NCBI GenBank assembly: GCA_017466065.1
Contig: JAFTUV010000010.1
Location: 1 to 64,000, forward strand
Origin: Bacteroidaceae bacterium
GTDB taxonomy: Bacteria > Bacteroidota > Bacteroidia > Bacteroidales > Bacteroidaceae
Direction of reading: 5' to 3'
DNA: 64,000 bases
The translations under genes were made by a program, and so were the position numbers. Of the stretch, positions 56,181 to 64,000 are shown one piece after another. Below the pieces are notes generated by a model. That model ran no database searches. It was not told where the DNA came from and worked only from the letters and a program-made list of their open reading frames with translations. Each line of letters begins with the position of its first letter. The first letter of the stretch is position 1.

Positions 56181-59100
56181 ATGGTAAACTTTTTTTTAAA
56201 AATATACGACTATTTACAAAAAAAGAGGCTACTCTTCTTTGCAATCCTTTTCCTGTCGCTTATTATTCTCATAAACAGGGCACTGACATTGGAATACAAG
56301 GAAGATATTTACGACTTTCTGCCCATAGATTCCCGGCATCAGAAATCGTTGAATATATTTCAAAATCTCTCCTCGGCCGAAAAGATATTCATCATCTTCC
56401 GGCATAAAGACTCTACAATCGTCGAGCAGGACAAGATTGTAGAGGCTATGGAGAATTTCGGTGAGCTGTTGATGGAAACGGACACTATAGGGCTTAGCGA
56501 GGGGTTCACCCTCTCCATAGACATTGACAAGTACAGGGAGGTTACCAACAACATTTACAGACACGTCCCCTACTTCCTCACTCTCGAAGATTACAGCCGG
56601 CTCGATTCTGTTCTCACACCCACATACATCAAGGAACAGGTGAAGCAGGTAAAATCGTTGTTGCTCCTGCCATCGGGCGGCCTTTTGACCGAGAATATTC
56701 AAAAGGACCCGTTGAATATCTTTACACCCGTTATTTCCAAGCTGCAAGGCTTCAATAACACAACAAATTATGAGCTGTACGATGGCTACATCTTTACACC
56801 CGACAAGAAAAAAGCCATCGCAATGTTAGCTTCACCTTATGGTTCCGGCGAAACTGCCAATAATGGAAAACTTATAGAGTATCTGAACACAATAATAAAA
56901 GAATTGGAAGTTCAGATGCCGGGTATCACCGCCCACCTGACCGGTGCGCCGGTTATTGCAGTGGGCAATGCCACTCAAATAAAGAACGACAGCATTATTG
57001 CCATACTGTTTGCCGTATTTTCCATTCTCGCACTACTGCTATACTCCTTCCGCAGCATCAAGGAACTATTATACATTGCAGCATCCATAATGTTCGGTTG
57101 GGTGTTCGCAATGGCGGCAATATCGCTGTTCAACAGCCAAATATCAATGATTGTCATAGGAATTTCCTCGATATTCATCGGCATTGCCGTAAACTACCCT
57201 TTGCACCTGATAGCCCACACAAGGCATCTTAACGACATACGCTCATCGCTCAAAGACATAATACCGCCATTGATTGTCGGCAACATAACCACGGTTGGCG
57301 CATTTATGTGTTTAGTGCCGCTAAAATCGGTAGCTCTTAGGGACTTAGGCCTTTTCGGTTCATTTATGCTGATAGGTACCATTCTGTTTGTCATACTATT
57401 TCTGCCGCAAATATTAGGCAGCAACAAAGGGGCGAACCATAAAGAAAGAATGCTGCTGCCGAACTTAATCTCCTTCAATTTCGAGAATAAGAAGTGGATT
57501 ATCAGGGTTTTATTATTGGTCACCATTCCGCTTGCCTATTATAGCACTCAAACAAAGTTTGATGCTAATATGCAGAGTATAAATTATATGACCGAGGAGC
57601 AGCGGAAGGACTTCAATGAATTGCAGGCTACAATTTCGAGTAAACAGAATACCCTGTTTATAGTTTACGAGGACTCTTTATTGGACAACGCCTTAAAAGG
57701 GAGTGAGAATAACAGTCACTACTTCGACAAATTACAGGCCGATGGCACAATTTCCCAATTCAACAGCATTACAACATTCTGCCCATCAGTCTATGAACAG
57801 GAGAGGCGCATAGAGGAGTGGAACAGATTTATAGAGAAGAAGGGGTATCTTCTTAATACCATTTTAAGGGAGGAACTTGCATCAAATGGCTTTCAAGAGG
57901 AGGCATTCGACCAATATTTCAATATTATCGATGGAACATACGTTGCGGGTGCCCCCGATTTTCGTGAGGTGCTGGGAGAAATATCCGCACAGCATATATG
58001 TAATTTAAACGGCAACAACTATGTTGTCGATAAAGTGTCTGTTCCGTACGAAGAAACGGAGTCTGTAAAGAAGAATATAATGACACATCTGCCCGATGTG
58101 CATTGTTTCGATGTCAGCAGCATAAGCAATGCTATTTCGCAGACCCTTTCCGATGAATTCAACTACATTGGTATTTCTTGCGGTATAATCGTGTTCATTT
58201 TCCTGTGGTTCTCATTCGGCCGCATAGAGTTAAGCATTATGGCGTTCTTGCCTATGGCTATAAGCTGGGTGTGGATTTTAGGCATTATGGGAATTACCGA
58301 CATTCGGTTCAACATTGTGAATGTTATCTTGGCAACATTTATCTTCGGACAAGGTGACGACTACACTATCTTTATGAGCGAGGGTTTAATCGATGAATAT
58401 GCCTATCGGAAGAAATTGCTTGCATCGTACAAGAACAGCATTATAATGTCGGCACTGATAATGTTCCTTGGCATCGGCTGCCTGATAATAACGGAGCATC
58501 CGGCTCTAAAATCGCTTGCCGAGGTTACTATCGTGGGAATGGCAGTTGTTGTTCTCACGGCGTATATTATTCCCCCGTTGGTATTCAGGACACTTAATTA
58601 CCACAAGGGGCAGCAGCGTGTGTATCCGCTCACGCTCGAAAGGCTTGCAGTGACAATGCTCGGCACTCTCATTCTCCTTGCCGATATTCTCATAGGAGTG
58701 ATTGTCGCAACGCTTATGCTTGCAACAGGTAACAGCCGGCCCTTGTGGAAACATAAAGTTCTTGACAGGATTAACCATCTTATGGCAAAGATAGGTCGTT
58801 GCTGTTTGTTCGGGATAAATATTTCGGTAAACAACCCGCATAATGAGAGTTTCAATAAAGGCAGTGTGATTATATGCAACAGCCCTTCTATTCTTAATAT
58901 TCTGTTAATAAGGAGTATACGCCCGGGAATGTTAATAAGGCACAACATAAGCAGCAACAGAATCGTTAACGGAATTTTAAATTACGTCGGCTTCTGTTTT
59001 TCGGGCGAGAAAAGAGATGATTGGAAGGCTCTTATAGAGGAGGGGTTCCACATTTGCACCTTCTGCGACAACACTGCATTGCAGTTTGGGGAGGAGATTT

Positions 59101-59732
59101 TCTCTATTGCAGAGGAATTGAATGCCGATATTGTGCCTATAATTATTTATGGTACCGATATTATTATGCCGCAAGGCTGCGTTATTGCAAGCAGAGGTTC
59201 TGTCACTCTTGAAATAGGGAAAAGGATAGAGCTCCCCGACGGGGCTTATGGAACAGGCAGTCGGGAGCGTGCCGATAATATAAATAGAGTGTATGGCGAG
59301 TGGAAAGACAGTCTATCATCGAAAATAGAGAATACCGGTTATTATAAGTATTTTGTAAAATCGAGATATTTCTACAAAGGGTTGATGGCCGAAATTGAAA
59401 CGTCGAGATTAATAAAAAAACACTCTTGTTTCACGCAATGGATAGACACCGCGGTAGATGCGGATAAAATTATTATTGTAAATAATGGTTATGGGGTATT
59501 GGGCTTGCTGTTCTCGCTGGTTCATAAGGATAAGAATATTTATGTTACCGAGAGTGATTGCGATAAGTTCATTTTGAGCCGTAATGTTTCCTGCAAGCCT
59601 CATAATCTGCTTTTCATCGAGGATGGTTCTATTGATGAGGCTCTATTACTGAATTCAAGGATTTATATCTACAACCCCACTGAAAGCCAGATTCAACAAT
59701 TCAGCAATTACAATATTACAATAATAAAATAG
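56181..59732 (+). CDS. MMPL/RND-type exporter fused to degenerate acyltransferase and methyltransferase-like domains
   Basis: An 1183-residue protein. Residues ~1-860 form an MMPL lipid exporter with about 12 membrane helices in two blocks (for example IIAILFAVFSILALLLYS, GDDYTIFMSEG) and two periplasmic domains. Residues ~870-1050 have an acyltransferase fold in which the HX4D motif is CNSPSILN and the PEGTRS block is FCDNTAL, so the active site is lost. The last ~115 residues resemble a class I methyltransferase (IIIVNNGYGVLG, YVTESDCDKFI) but are short and eroded. Related proteins are annotated as trifunctional transporter/acyltransferase/methyltransferase. It is the likely exporter of the polyene lipid and the last gene of the locus. 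Confidence 0.87.
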   Translation: MVNFFLKIYDYLQKKRLLFFAILFLSLIILINRALTLEYKEDIYDFLPIDSRHQKSLNIFQNLSSAEKIFIIFRHKDSTIVEQDKIVEAMENFGELLMETDTIGLSEGFTLSIDIDKYREVTNNIYRHVPYFLTLEDYSRLDSVLTPTYIKEQVKQVKSLLLLPSGGLLTENIQKDPLNIFTPVISKLQGFNNTTNYELYDGYIFTPDKKKAIAMLASPYGSGETANNGKLIEYLNTIIKELEVQMPGITAHLTGAPVIAVGNATQIKNDSIIAILFAVFSILALLLYSFRSIKELLYIAASIMFGWVFAMAAISLFNSQISMIVIGISSIFIGIAVNYPLHLIAHTRHLNDIRSSLKDIIPPLIVGNITTVGAFMCLVPLKSVALRDLGLFGSFMLIGTILFVILFLPQILGSNKGANHKERMLLPNLISFNFENKKWIIRVLLLVTIPLAYYSTQTKFDANMQSINYMTEEQRKDFNELQATISSKQNTLFIVYEDSLLDNALKGSENNSHYFDKLQADGTISQFNSITTFCPSVYEQERRIEEWNRFIEKKGYLLNTILREELASNGFQEEAFDQYFNIIDGTYVAGAPDFREVLGEISAQHICNLNGNNYVVDKVSVPYEETESVKKNIMTHLPDVHCFDVSSISNAISQTLSDEFNYIGISCGIIVFIFLWFSFGRIELSIMAFLPMAISWVWILGIMGITDIRFNIVNVILATFIFGQGDDYTIFMSEGLIDEYAYRKKLLASYKNSIIMSALIMFLGIGCLIITEHPALKSLAEVTIVGMAVVVLTAYIIPPLVFRTLNYHKGQQRVYPLTLERLAVTMLGTLILLADILIGVIVATLMLATGNSRPLWKHKVLDRINHLMAKIGRCCLFGINISVNNPHNESFNKGSVIICNSPSILNILLIRSIRPGMLIRHNISSNRIVNGILNYVGFCFSGEKRDDWKALIEEGFHICTFCDNTALQFGEEIFSIAEELNADIVPIIIYGTDIIMPQGCVIASRGSVTLEIGKRIELPDGAYGTGSRERADNINRVYGEWKDSLSSKIENTGYYKYFVKSRYFYKGLMAEIETSRLIKKHSCFTQWIDTAVDADKIIIVNNGYGVLGLLFSLVHKDKNIYVTESDCDKFILSRNVSCKPHNLLFIEDGSIDEALLLNSRIYIYNPTESQIQQFSNYNITIIK

Positions 59733-59770
59733 GCTCACCAGCAAAAGTTGAGGGGCCCACAAAAAACAAA

Positions 59771-59796
59771 AAAGAGAGAAGCGAACTTCTCTCTTT
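59771..59796 (-). terminator. Terminator of the tRNA gene
   Basis: AAAGAGAGAAG pairs perfectly over 11 bp around a tetraloop (59782-59785). On the minus strand it is followed by TTTTGTTTTTTG, directly after the tRNA 3' end. Confidence 0.85.
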
Positions 59797-59799
59797 GAG

Positions 59800-59871
59800 T
59801 AGCGGGGGAAGGGATCGAACCTCCGGCCTTTGGGTTATGAGCCCAACGAGCTACCACTGCTCCACCCCGCG
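59800..59871 (-). tRNA. Initiator tRNA-Met (CAT)
   Basis: A 72-nt cloverleaf without encoded CCA. Acceptor CGCGGGG pairs with CCCCGC, leaving position 1 (C) unpaired to T at 72. The D-arm is GAGC-AGTGGTA-GCTC. The anticodon arm is TTGGG-CTCATAA-CCCAA, with the three G-C pairs of initiator tRNAs. The T-arm is GGAGG-TTCGATC-CCTTC. The 1:72 mismatch and the G-C run identify it as fMet rather than elongator Met. The usual bacterial mismatch is C-A; here it is C-T. Confidence 0.93.
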
Positions 59872-59984
59872 ATGCGGTTTTTAAAACTGATGCAAAGGTA
59901 AGGCCTTTTTCCCTAATAACCAAATTTTAGAACAAAAATTTCGATACGCACCACAAATTTTATCCATTTTTAATACTTTCATTG

Positions 59985-60015
59985 TTGCACAACAGTGCAA
60001 AACCTGCTAACTTTG
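59985..60015 (+). promoter_or_regulatory. Promoter and candidate operator of the TetR gene
   Basis: TAACTTTG at 60008-60015 matches TAnnTTTG, with GTTG 20 bp upstream. The perfect inverted repeat TTGCAC-AACA-GTGCAA (59985-60000) covers the -33 region, a suitable site for autorepression. Confidence 0.6.
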
Positions 60016-60065
60016 CAACACAAAAGATATCAAGAACATATTTTATCAGCAGTTCCTAACATACA

Positions 60066-60662
60066 ATGGCTACAATAGATACAAGAGAACATATTATAAA
60101 AGTGGCACGTAAACTATTTGCAAAGCAAGGCATCGACAATATCACGATGAACGACATTGCAAATGCAGCCAATCGTAGCCGTCGTACAGTTTACACATAT
60201 TTCCAGAGCAAAGAGGAACTGCTCGAAGCCTCTATCGAAATGGAGGTTAAAAAAATTTCGGCAGCAATCACAAAGGTTGCAGCGTCGAACCTCTCGCCCG
60301 ATAAAAAGATTGTAAAGCTGATATTCGTGCGCCTGCACTCCACCCGCAGCATTGTCAAGCGCAACAGTGGCCTGCACGCAGAATATTTTAATAATGTGTG
60401 GATTGTGGAACACATACGCCGCACATTCGATGCACGCGAAATTGCCCTTTTCCGCACAATCATAGCCGATGGCAAGCAGCAAGGGCTGTTCACCGTCGAA
60501 AGCCCCGACCTTGCCGCACGCTTCCTCCACTTCTGTCTGAAAGGAATAGAAATACCCTTCATAAACGGCATTGTCAGCAAAAACAACGACGACAAATTCG
60601 TTGAACACTTCACCGAGAAAATCATTCTCAACGCACTTGGCCATAATATCATAACCAGCTAA
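60066..60662 (+). CDS. TetR/AcrR-family transcriptional regulator
   Basis: A 198-residue protein. The N-terminal HTH is IIKVARKLFAKQGIDNITMN and IANAANRSRRTVYTYFQSKEEL; the C-terminal ligand domain is variable. It is the nearest regulator to the polyene locus (330 bp after its last gene), but a tRNA on the other strand lies between. Control of the polyene locus is possible but not shown. The inverted repeat upstream suggests autoregulation. Confidence 0.87.
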   Translation: MATIDTREHIIKVARKLFAKQGIDNITMNDIANAANRSRRTVYTYFQSKEELLEASIEMEVKKISAAITKVAASNLSPDKKIVKLIFVRLHSTRSIVKRNSGLHAEYFNNVWIVEHIRRTFDAREIALFRTIIADGKQQGLFTVESPDLAARFLHFCLKGIEIPFINGIVSKNNDDKFVEHFTEKIILNALGHNIITS

Positions 60663-60674
60663 CGCCAACCACCG

Positions 60675-61343
60675 ATGAACGTTCTATACGAAGACAACCA
60701 CATAATCGCGGTCAACAAGGCGGCAGGAGAGATTGTGCAAGGCGACAAGACCGGTGACAAGACATTGTGCGACGCAATGAAAGCCTATCTGAAAGAGAAA
60801 TATGCAAAGCCGGGGAATGTGTTTGTGGGCCTTCCCCACCGCCTCGACCGCCCCGTGAGTGGCGTAGTGGTGCTTGCAAAAACAAGCAAGGCACTCGAAA
60901 GGCTAAACGAAATGTTCCGCACAGGCAACGTAAAAAAAATATATTGGGCAATAACAAAAGAACGCCCCGCACAGCCCGAGGCCGAACTTGAATGCTGGAT
61001 TTACCGCAACGAAAAGATGAACAAGAGTTTTGCCTACCCCAAAGAGGTAAAAGGCTCAAAAAAAGCCCTTCTTCATTATAGCCACATAGCATCGTCACAA
61101 AACTACAACCTCATAGAGATAGAACTTAAAACCGGCCGCCACCACCAGATACGCTGCCAGCTTGCCTCCATCGATTGCCCCATAAAAGGCGACCTCAAAT
61201 ATGGAGCGAAACGCTCGAACCCCGACGGCAGCATCTCCCTTCACGCCCGTTACGTTGAGTTTATACACCCCGTATCGAAAGAGCTCATACAAATTACCGC
61301 TCCACTGCCCGCCGACAAGCTGTGGCACACATTCGGAGTGTGA
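60675..61343 (+). CDS. RluA-family pseudouridine synthase
   Basis: A 222-residue protein with the catalytic Asp58 in PHRLDRPVSGVVVLAK, followed by VKKIYWAITKERP and the ELKTGRHHQIRCQLA motif. No S4 domain is present, so it is the short form. It would convert a uridine in rRNA or tRNA to pseudouridine. It starts 12 nt after the TetR gene, so they may be co-transcribed. Confidence 0.9.
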   Translation: MNVLYEDNHIIAVNKAAGEIVQGDKTGDKTLCDAMKAYLKEKYAKPGNVFVGLPHRLDRPVSGVVVLAKTSKALERLNEMFRTGNVKKIYWAITKERPAQPEAELECWIYRNEKMNKSFAYPKEVKGSKKALLHYSHIASSQNYNLIEIELKTGRHHQIRCQLASIDCPIKGDLKYGAKRSNPDGSISLHARYVEFIHPVSKELIQITAPLPADKLWHTFGV

Positions 61344-61462
61344 GAATATCACAAACAGCCGGCTGCTACCCGGCAAATTCTTACAATGGGGAACAAGGAA
61401 TTATTATTTAACACACTTTAATCTTATTTAACATTTCGGGGGGTAATTACAGACCTTATATC

Positions 61463-61470
61463 TAAATTTG
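61463..61470 (+). promoter_or_regulatory. Possible -7 box of the BspA-like gene
   Basis: TAAATTTG matches TAnnTTTG; the start codon lies 85 bp downstream. No TTTG occurs at the proper -33 distance. Confidence 0.4.
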
Positions 61471-61554
61471 TGCAATTTTAGAAGTTGGCAAGCACATTGC
61501 GCCGGCATCTTAACTTAAAAAACACAAATTTATAACCATTAAATAATTATCCCT

Positions 61555-62618
61555 ATGAGAAATTTTCAGACAAAAACCCTGCTCACAGCCCTGTTGTTGC
61601 TGTGTAGCACAGTAGCTACAGCCTACGACTTTGTAGTCGATGGCATTTACTACAATATAACCGATGCAACTGCAAAGACCGTTGCAGTAACTGGTTTTAA
61701 GAATATATACAGCGGGGCTGTAACCATCCCAGCAACCGTTACCTACAACGGAACCACTTACGGCGTAACATCGATAGAATCCGGTTCATTTTGCGAGAAT
61801 CTAATAAGCGTAACCATCCCTAATTGCGTAGAAAAAATAAAAGGCAGCGCATTCTTGTATTGTACATCATTAAAAGAATTACGCATCGAAGATGGTGAAA
61901 AAACGTTGCATTTTGGATTTGCTAAAGTGGCCGGAAAAAAATAAGAGCTTTCCAATATTGCCCGTTGGAAAAACTATATTTAGGTCGCAATATATCTTAT
62001 GATTATGAATATGCCCAAGGACTTTATTATTATTATCCTCCTTTTACTGGTAATACTACATTGACATCTGTAACAATAGGTGATAGCGTAACATCGATAA
62101 GCAACTATGCGTTCAGTTCTTGTAGTTCTCTCACCGGTGAACTTGTAATACCCAACAGTGTAACATCAATAGGGCAAGATGCGTTCAGCTCTTGCAGAAA
62201 TCTAACAAGCGTAACAATCCCCAACAGCGTAACATCGATAGGAGAAAGTGCATTCTATAATTGCTCCGGCCTTAAAAACCTATATATCGGCAGCAGCACT
62301 ATTGAGTCTATCGGTGAGTCCGCATTTGCAGGATGCTCCAAATTATTTGAAATTAAAATAGCTGCAATTTGGGCAATAACAGCACCTGAAAGCATTTTCG
62401 ACACAGAAGTTTATAATAATGCCTATCTATATGTTCCAACCGATCGTCAGTATGCCTACTCAAAAGCCACTCCGTGGAGTAATTTTTACATTAAGGAAAT
62501 GGACTTTGAGAGCGAAACAGAAAATGGAAGCAATATTACGGGTGATGTAAACAACGACGGCGCGGTAAATGTTGCCGATGTTACGAAACTTGTGAACATA
62601 ATCCTCGGCAACGAGTAA
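61555..62618 (+). pseudogene. BspA-like leucine-rich repeat protein with -1 frameshift at an A7 run
   Basis: The first part (61555-61944) encodes a signal peptide (MRNFQTKTLLTALLLLCSTVATA) and LRR_5 repeats, ending at a TAA right after a run of seven A (61935-61941). In the -1 frame the sequence continues at once with IRAFQYCPLEKLYLGRN, more LRR_5 repeats (LVIPNSVTSIGQDAF, VTIPNSVTSIGESAF), the YVPTDRQYAYSKA cap and a dockerin-like tail GDVNNDGAVNVADVTKLV. Both pieces together make one normal protein. Either one A was lost, or the heptamer A-AAA-AAA causes slippage and the gene is functional. Confidence 0.85.
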
Positions 62619-62638
62619 AGTTCCGCTTTTAGAAATAG

Positions 62639-62670
62639 AATCTCCGCAAGGCAAAAACCTTACGGAGATT
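62639..62670. terminator. Hairpin between the BspA-like gene and the convergent M16 peptidase
   Basis: Arms 62639-62651 and 62658-62670 pair over 13 positions with one mismatch (AATCTCCG / CGGAGATT). It lies 20 nt after the BspA stop and 29 nt after the peptidase stop on the other strand, so it may serve both genes. Confidence 0.7.
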
Positions 62671-62698
62671 GTTTATAAATTCTGGCTACCGAGAAAGT

Positions 62699-63937
62699 TT
62701 ACCCCTCCTTTTTAGCATAGCGCAGCACCGAGGCATTGCCGCGGCGGAACAGTTCACGCGCAGTGCCCATCACCTGCTCGGCTGTCACTGCGCGGTAATT
62801 CTCAACCTCGTGCAAATGCAAGCGTGCATCGCCACGCAGCTCGGCAAGGGCAAGATTGTTAGAGAGGTTCTCTCCACCAAGATTGCGGAAGTGAAATTCC
62901 GACTCAAAGCGATTCTTCACCTTTTCAAGCTCATCGACGGGAACAATGCAGTTCCTTAATTCGTCCAATTGTTCCCAGATAGCCGCCTCGGCAGCTTCGA
63001 AACTTATGCCGGGAGCCACACGCGAATATATCCAAAAAAGACCGGGGTGCTCGCTACCCGATATAAAAGCGTCTATTTTTGTAAAAAGATGCTGTTCCTT
63101 TACAAGGCGTTGCAACAAACGCCCCGAATAGCCATTGGAGAGAATATCCGATATAACATCGCAAGGAAAATAATCGGCGTCGCTCCTGCCACCCATATGA
63201 AAAGCCATATAAAGGGCATTTTCGGGCACATTGCGCACCACCGTCCTGCGCCGCATACGCACCTGTCGCGGCTCCTGTGGCAACTGCGGATGCACAAATT
63301 CCTTTGCCGGAATGTGCCCGAACCACTTTTCGCTCCACTCCATCACCTGCTCAAAGGGAATGTCGCCCACCACCGCAAGAACCGCATTGTCGGGAGCATA
63401 GTAGCTGTTATAGAATTTTCGTATCACCGCGGGCGGAACATCGGCAATATGGGAGAGCTTGCGCCCGATGGTGCACCAGCGATAGGGGTGCTTTTTAAAG
63501 GCCATTGCCCGCAGCAGATGACTGACATCGCCGTATGGGCGGTTAAGGTCGCCCTGCTTGAATTCCTCCATCACCACCTTGCGCTGCACATCAATCTTTC
63601 TTGCATTCAGCGAGATATTGCGCATACGGTCGGCCTCCATCCAGAAAGCAAGCTCGGCATTCTGCTTGGGGAGCGATATATAATAATTGGTAACGTCGTT
63701 GTTGGTGTAGGCATTATTCTCGCCTCCGGCCCGTTCCAACGGCTCGTCGAACGAAGGGACGGCGGCTGTTCCCTCGAACATAAGATGTTCGAGCAGATGG
63801 GCAATACCCGTGTATTCATACTCCTCGTTCTTTGCCCCCACAGCATACAAAAGATTCACATAGACCATCTGCGAACCAATGTTACGATGGTACACTATGC
63901 GCAAGCCGTTGGCAAGCGTGGCTCTACTTATCTCCAT
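62699..63937 (-). CDS. M16-family zinc peptidase (insulinase-like)
   Basis: A 412-residue protein with the inverted zinc motif HLLEH (His47, Glu50, His51) in GIAHLLEHLMFEGT, the downstream GGENNAYTNND segment and FWMEADRM carrying the third metal ligand region. No signal peptide is visible. The length fits single-chain M16B peptidases related to processing peptidases such as PqqL/YmxG; the substrate is unknown. Its start overlaps the end of the upstream gene by 14 nt, indicating co-transcription. Confidence 0.9.
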   Translation of the reverse strand: MEISRATLANGLRIVYHRNIGSQMVYVNLLYAVGAKNEEYEYTGIAHLLEHLMFEGTAAVPSFDEPLERAGGENNAYTNNDVTNYYISLPKQNAELAFWMEADRMRNISLNARKIDVQRKVVMEEFKQGDLNRPYGDVSHLLRAMAFKKHPYRWCTIGRKLSHIADVPPAVIRKFYNSYYAPDNAVLAVVGDIPFEQVMEWSEKWFGHIPAKEFVHPQLPQEPRQVRMRRRTVVRNVPENALYMAFHMGGRSDADYFPCDVISDILSNGYSGRLLQRLVKEQHLFTKIDAFISGSEHPGLFWIYSRVAPGISFEAAEAAIWEQLDELRNCIVPVDELEKVKNRFESEFHFRNLGGENLSNNLALAELRGDARLHLHEVENYRAVTAEQVMGTARELFRRGNASVLRYAKKEG

Positions 63938-64000
63938 CGTCGAGCAGAATTACATTTTTAATGACTACATCCTTCAAAGGGCGTTCGTGTACATCAAAAT
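63924..64000 (-). CDS. 3' end of an unidentified gene
   Basis: The minus-strand frame open to the right edge encodes 24 residues (FDVHERPLKDVVIKNVIL, then LDDGDK) ending at TAG (63924-63926). The overlap with the M16 start suggests an operon. Too short to identify. Confidence 0.5.
   Translation of the reverse strand, partial: FDVHERPLKDVVIKNVILLDDGDK

Noticed and set aside
32396..59732. Carotenoid cluster because of the CrtI-like genes
   Set aside because: No phytoene synthase or lycopene cyclase is present; ACPs, ketosynthases and dehydratases point to a fatty-acid-type polyene.
32396..59732. Complete flexirubin cluster with dialkylresorcinol synthesis
   Set aside because: No DarB-type FabH-like ketosynthase and no DarA protein are encoded in the window; all condensing enzymes here are FabF-like.
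62969..63961. Plus-strand frame of 330 codons across the M16 peptidase gene
   Set aside because: Antisense shadow of a gene with clear zinc motifs; no recognisable protein features.

Overview
The window is chromosomal DNA of a member of the Bacteroidales, most likely near Prevotellaceae or Bacteroidaceae. Supporting signs are promoters of the Bacteroidota type (TTTG, 19-21 bp, TAnnTTTG) before the lacZ-like gene, the TonB-domain gene and the LYS1-recA operon, near absence of Shine-Dalgarno sequences, BspA-like leucine-rich surface proteins with dockerin-like tails at both ends of the window, a GH109 glycosidase, and a flexirubin/aryl-polyene-type gene cluster. I see no insertion sequence, prophage, CRISPR array or rRNA.

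Left part (1-32 kb): a truncated BspA-like protein; a cell-wall group of alpha/beta hydrolase, membrane-anchored MurF-like ligase and D-Ala-D-Ala ligase; umuDC; a small haem-type membrane protein; a large secreted GH2 beta-galactosidase; two secreted proteins of unknown role, one of them an MG2/Sel1 fusion; CstA; a GH109 enzyme; a TonB C-terminal-domain protein; the recJ-recQ pair; an acyl-CoA synthetase; an operon LYS1-recA-C1 peptidase; an array of about 82-bp tandem repeats; and dnaK, preceded by an exact match to the sigma-54 promoter consensus.

Central part (32.4-59.7 kb): about 27 genes on one strand, many joined by ATGA overlaps, form a lipid-like aryl-polyene biosynthesis and export locus. 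An aromatic ammonia-lyase would make a cinnamate or coumarate starter, and a PaaK-like ligase would activate it. Two acyl carrier proteins, three complete ketosynthases, two degenerate ketosynthase-like subunits, FabG and two hot-dog dehydratases would build the polyene. An O-methyltransferase, two CrtI-like FAD oxidoreductases and a cobalamin-binding-type radical SAM protein would tailor it. Three acyltransferases (one fused to a glycosyltransferase), a LolA-like carrier, a small DMT-type membrane protein and an MMPL exporter with two degenerate fused domains would attach and move it to the outer membrane. No DarA/DarB (dialkylresorcinol) genes are present, so a classical flexirubin ester is not expected from this locus. 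The oxidoreductase pair, the radical SAM protein and several unrecognised secreted proteins make the product hard to predict.

Right part (59.7-64 kb): an initiator tRNA-Met on the opposite strand, a TetR regulator with a candidate operator, an RluA-type pseudouridine synthase, a BspA-like gene broken at a run of seven A, an M16 peptidase, and the last 24 codons of an unidentified gene.
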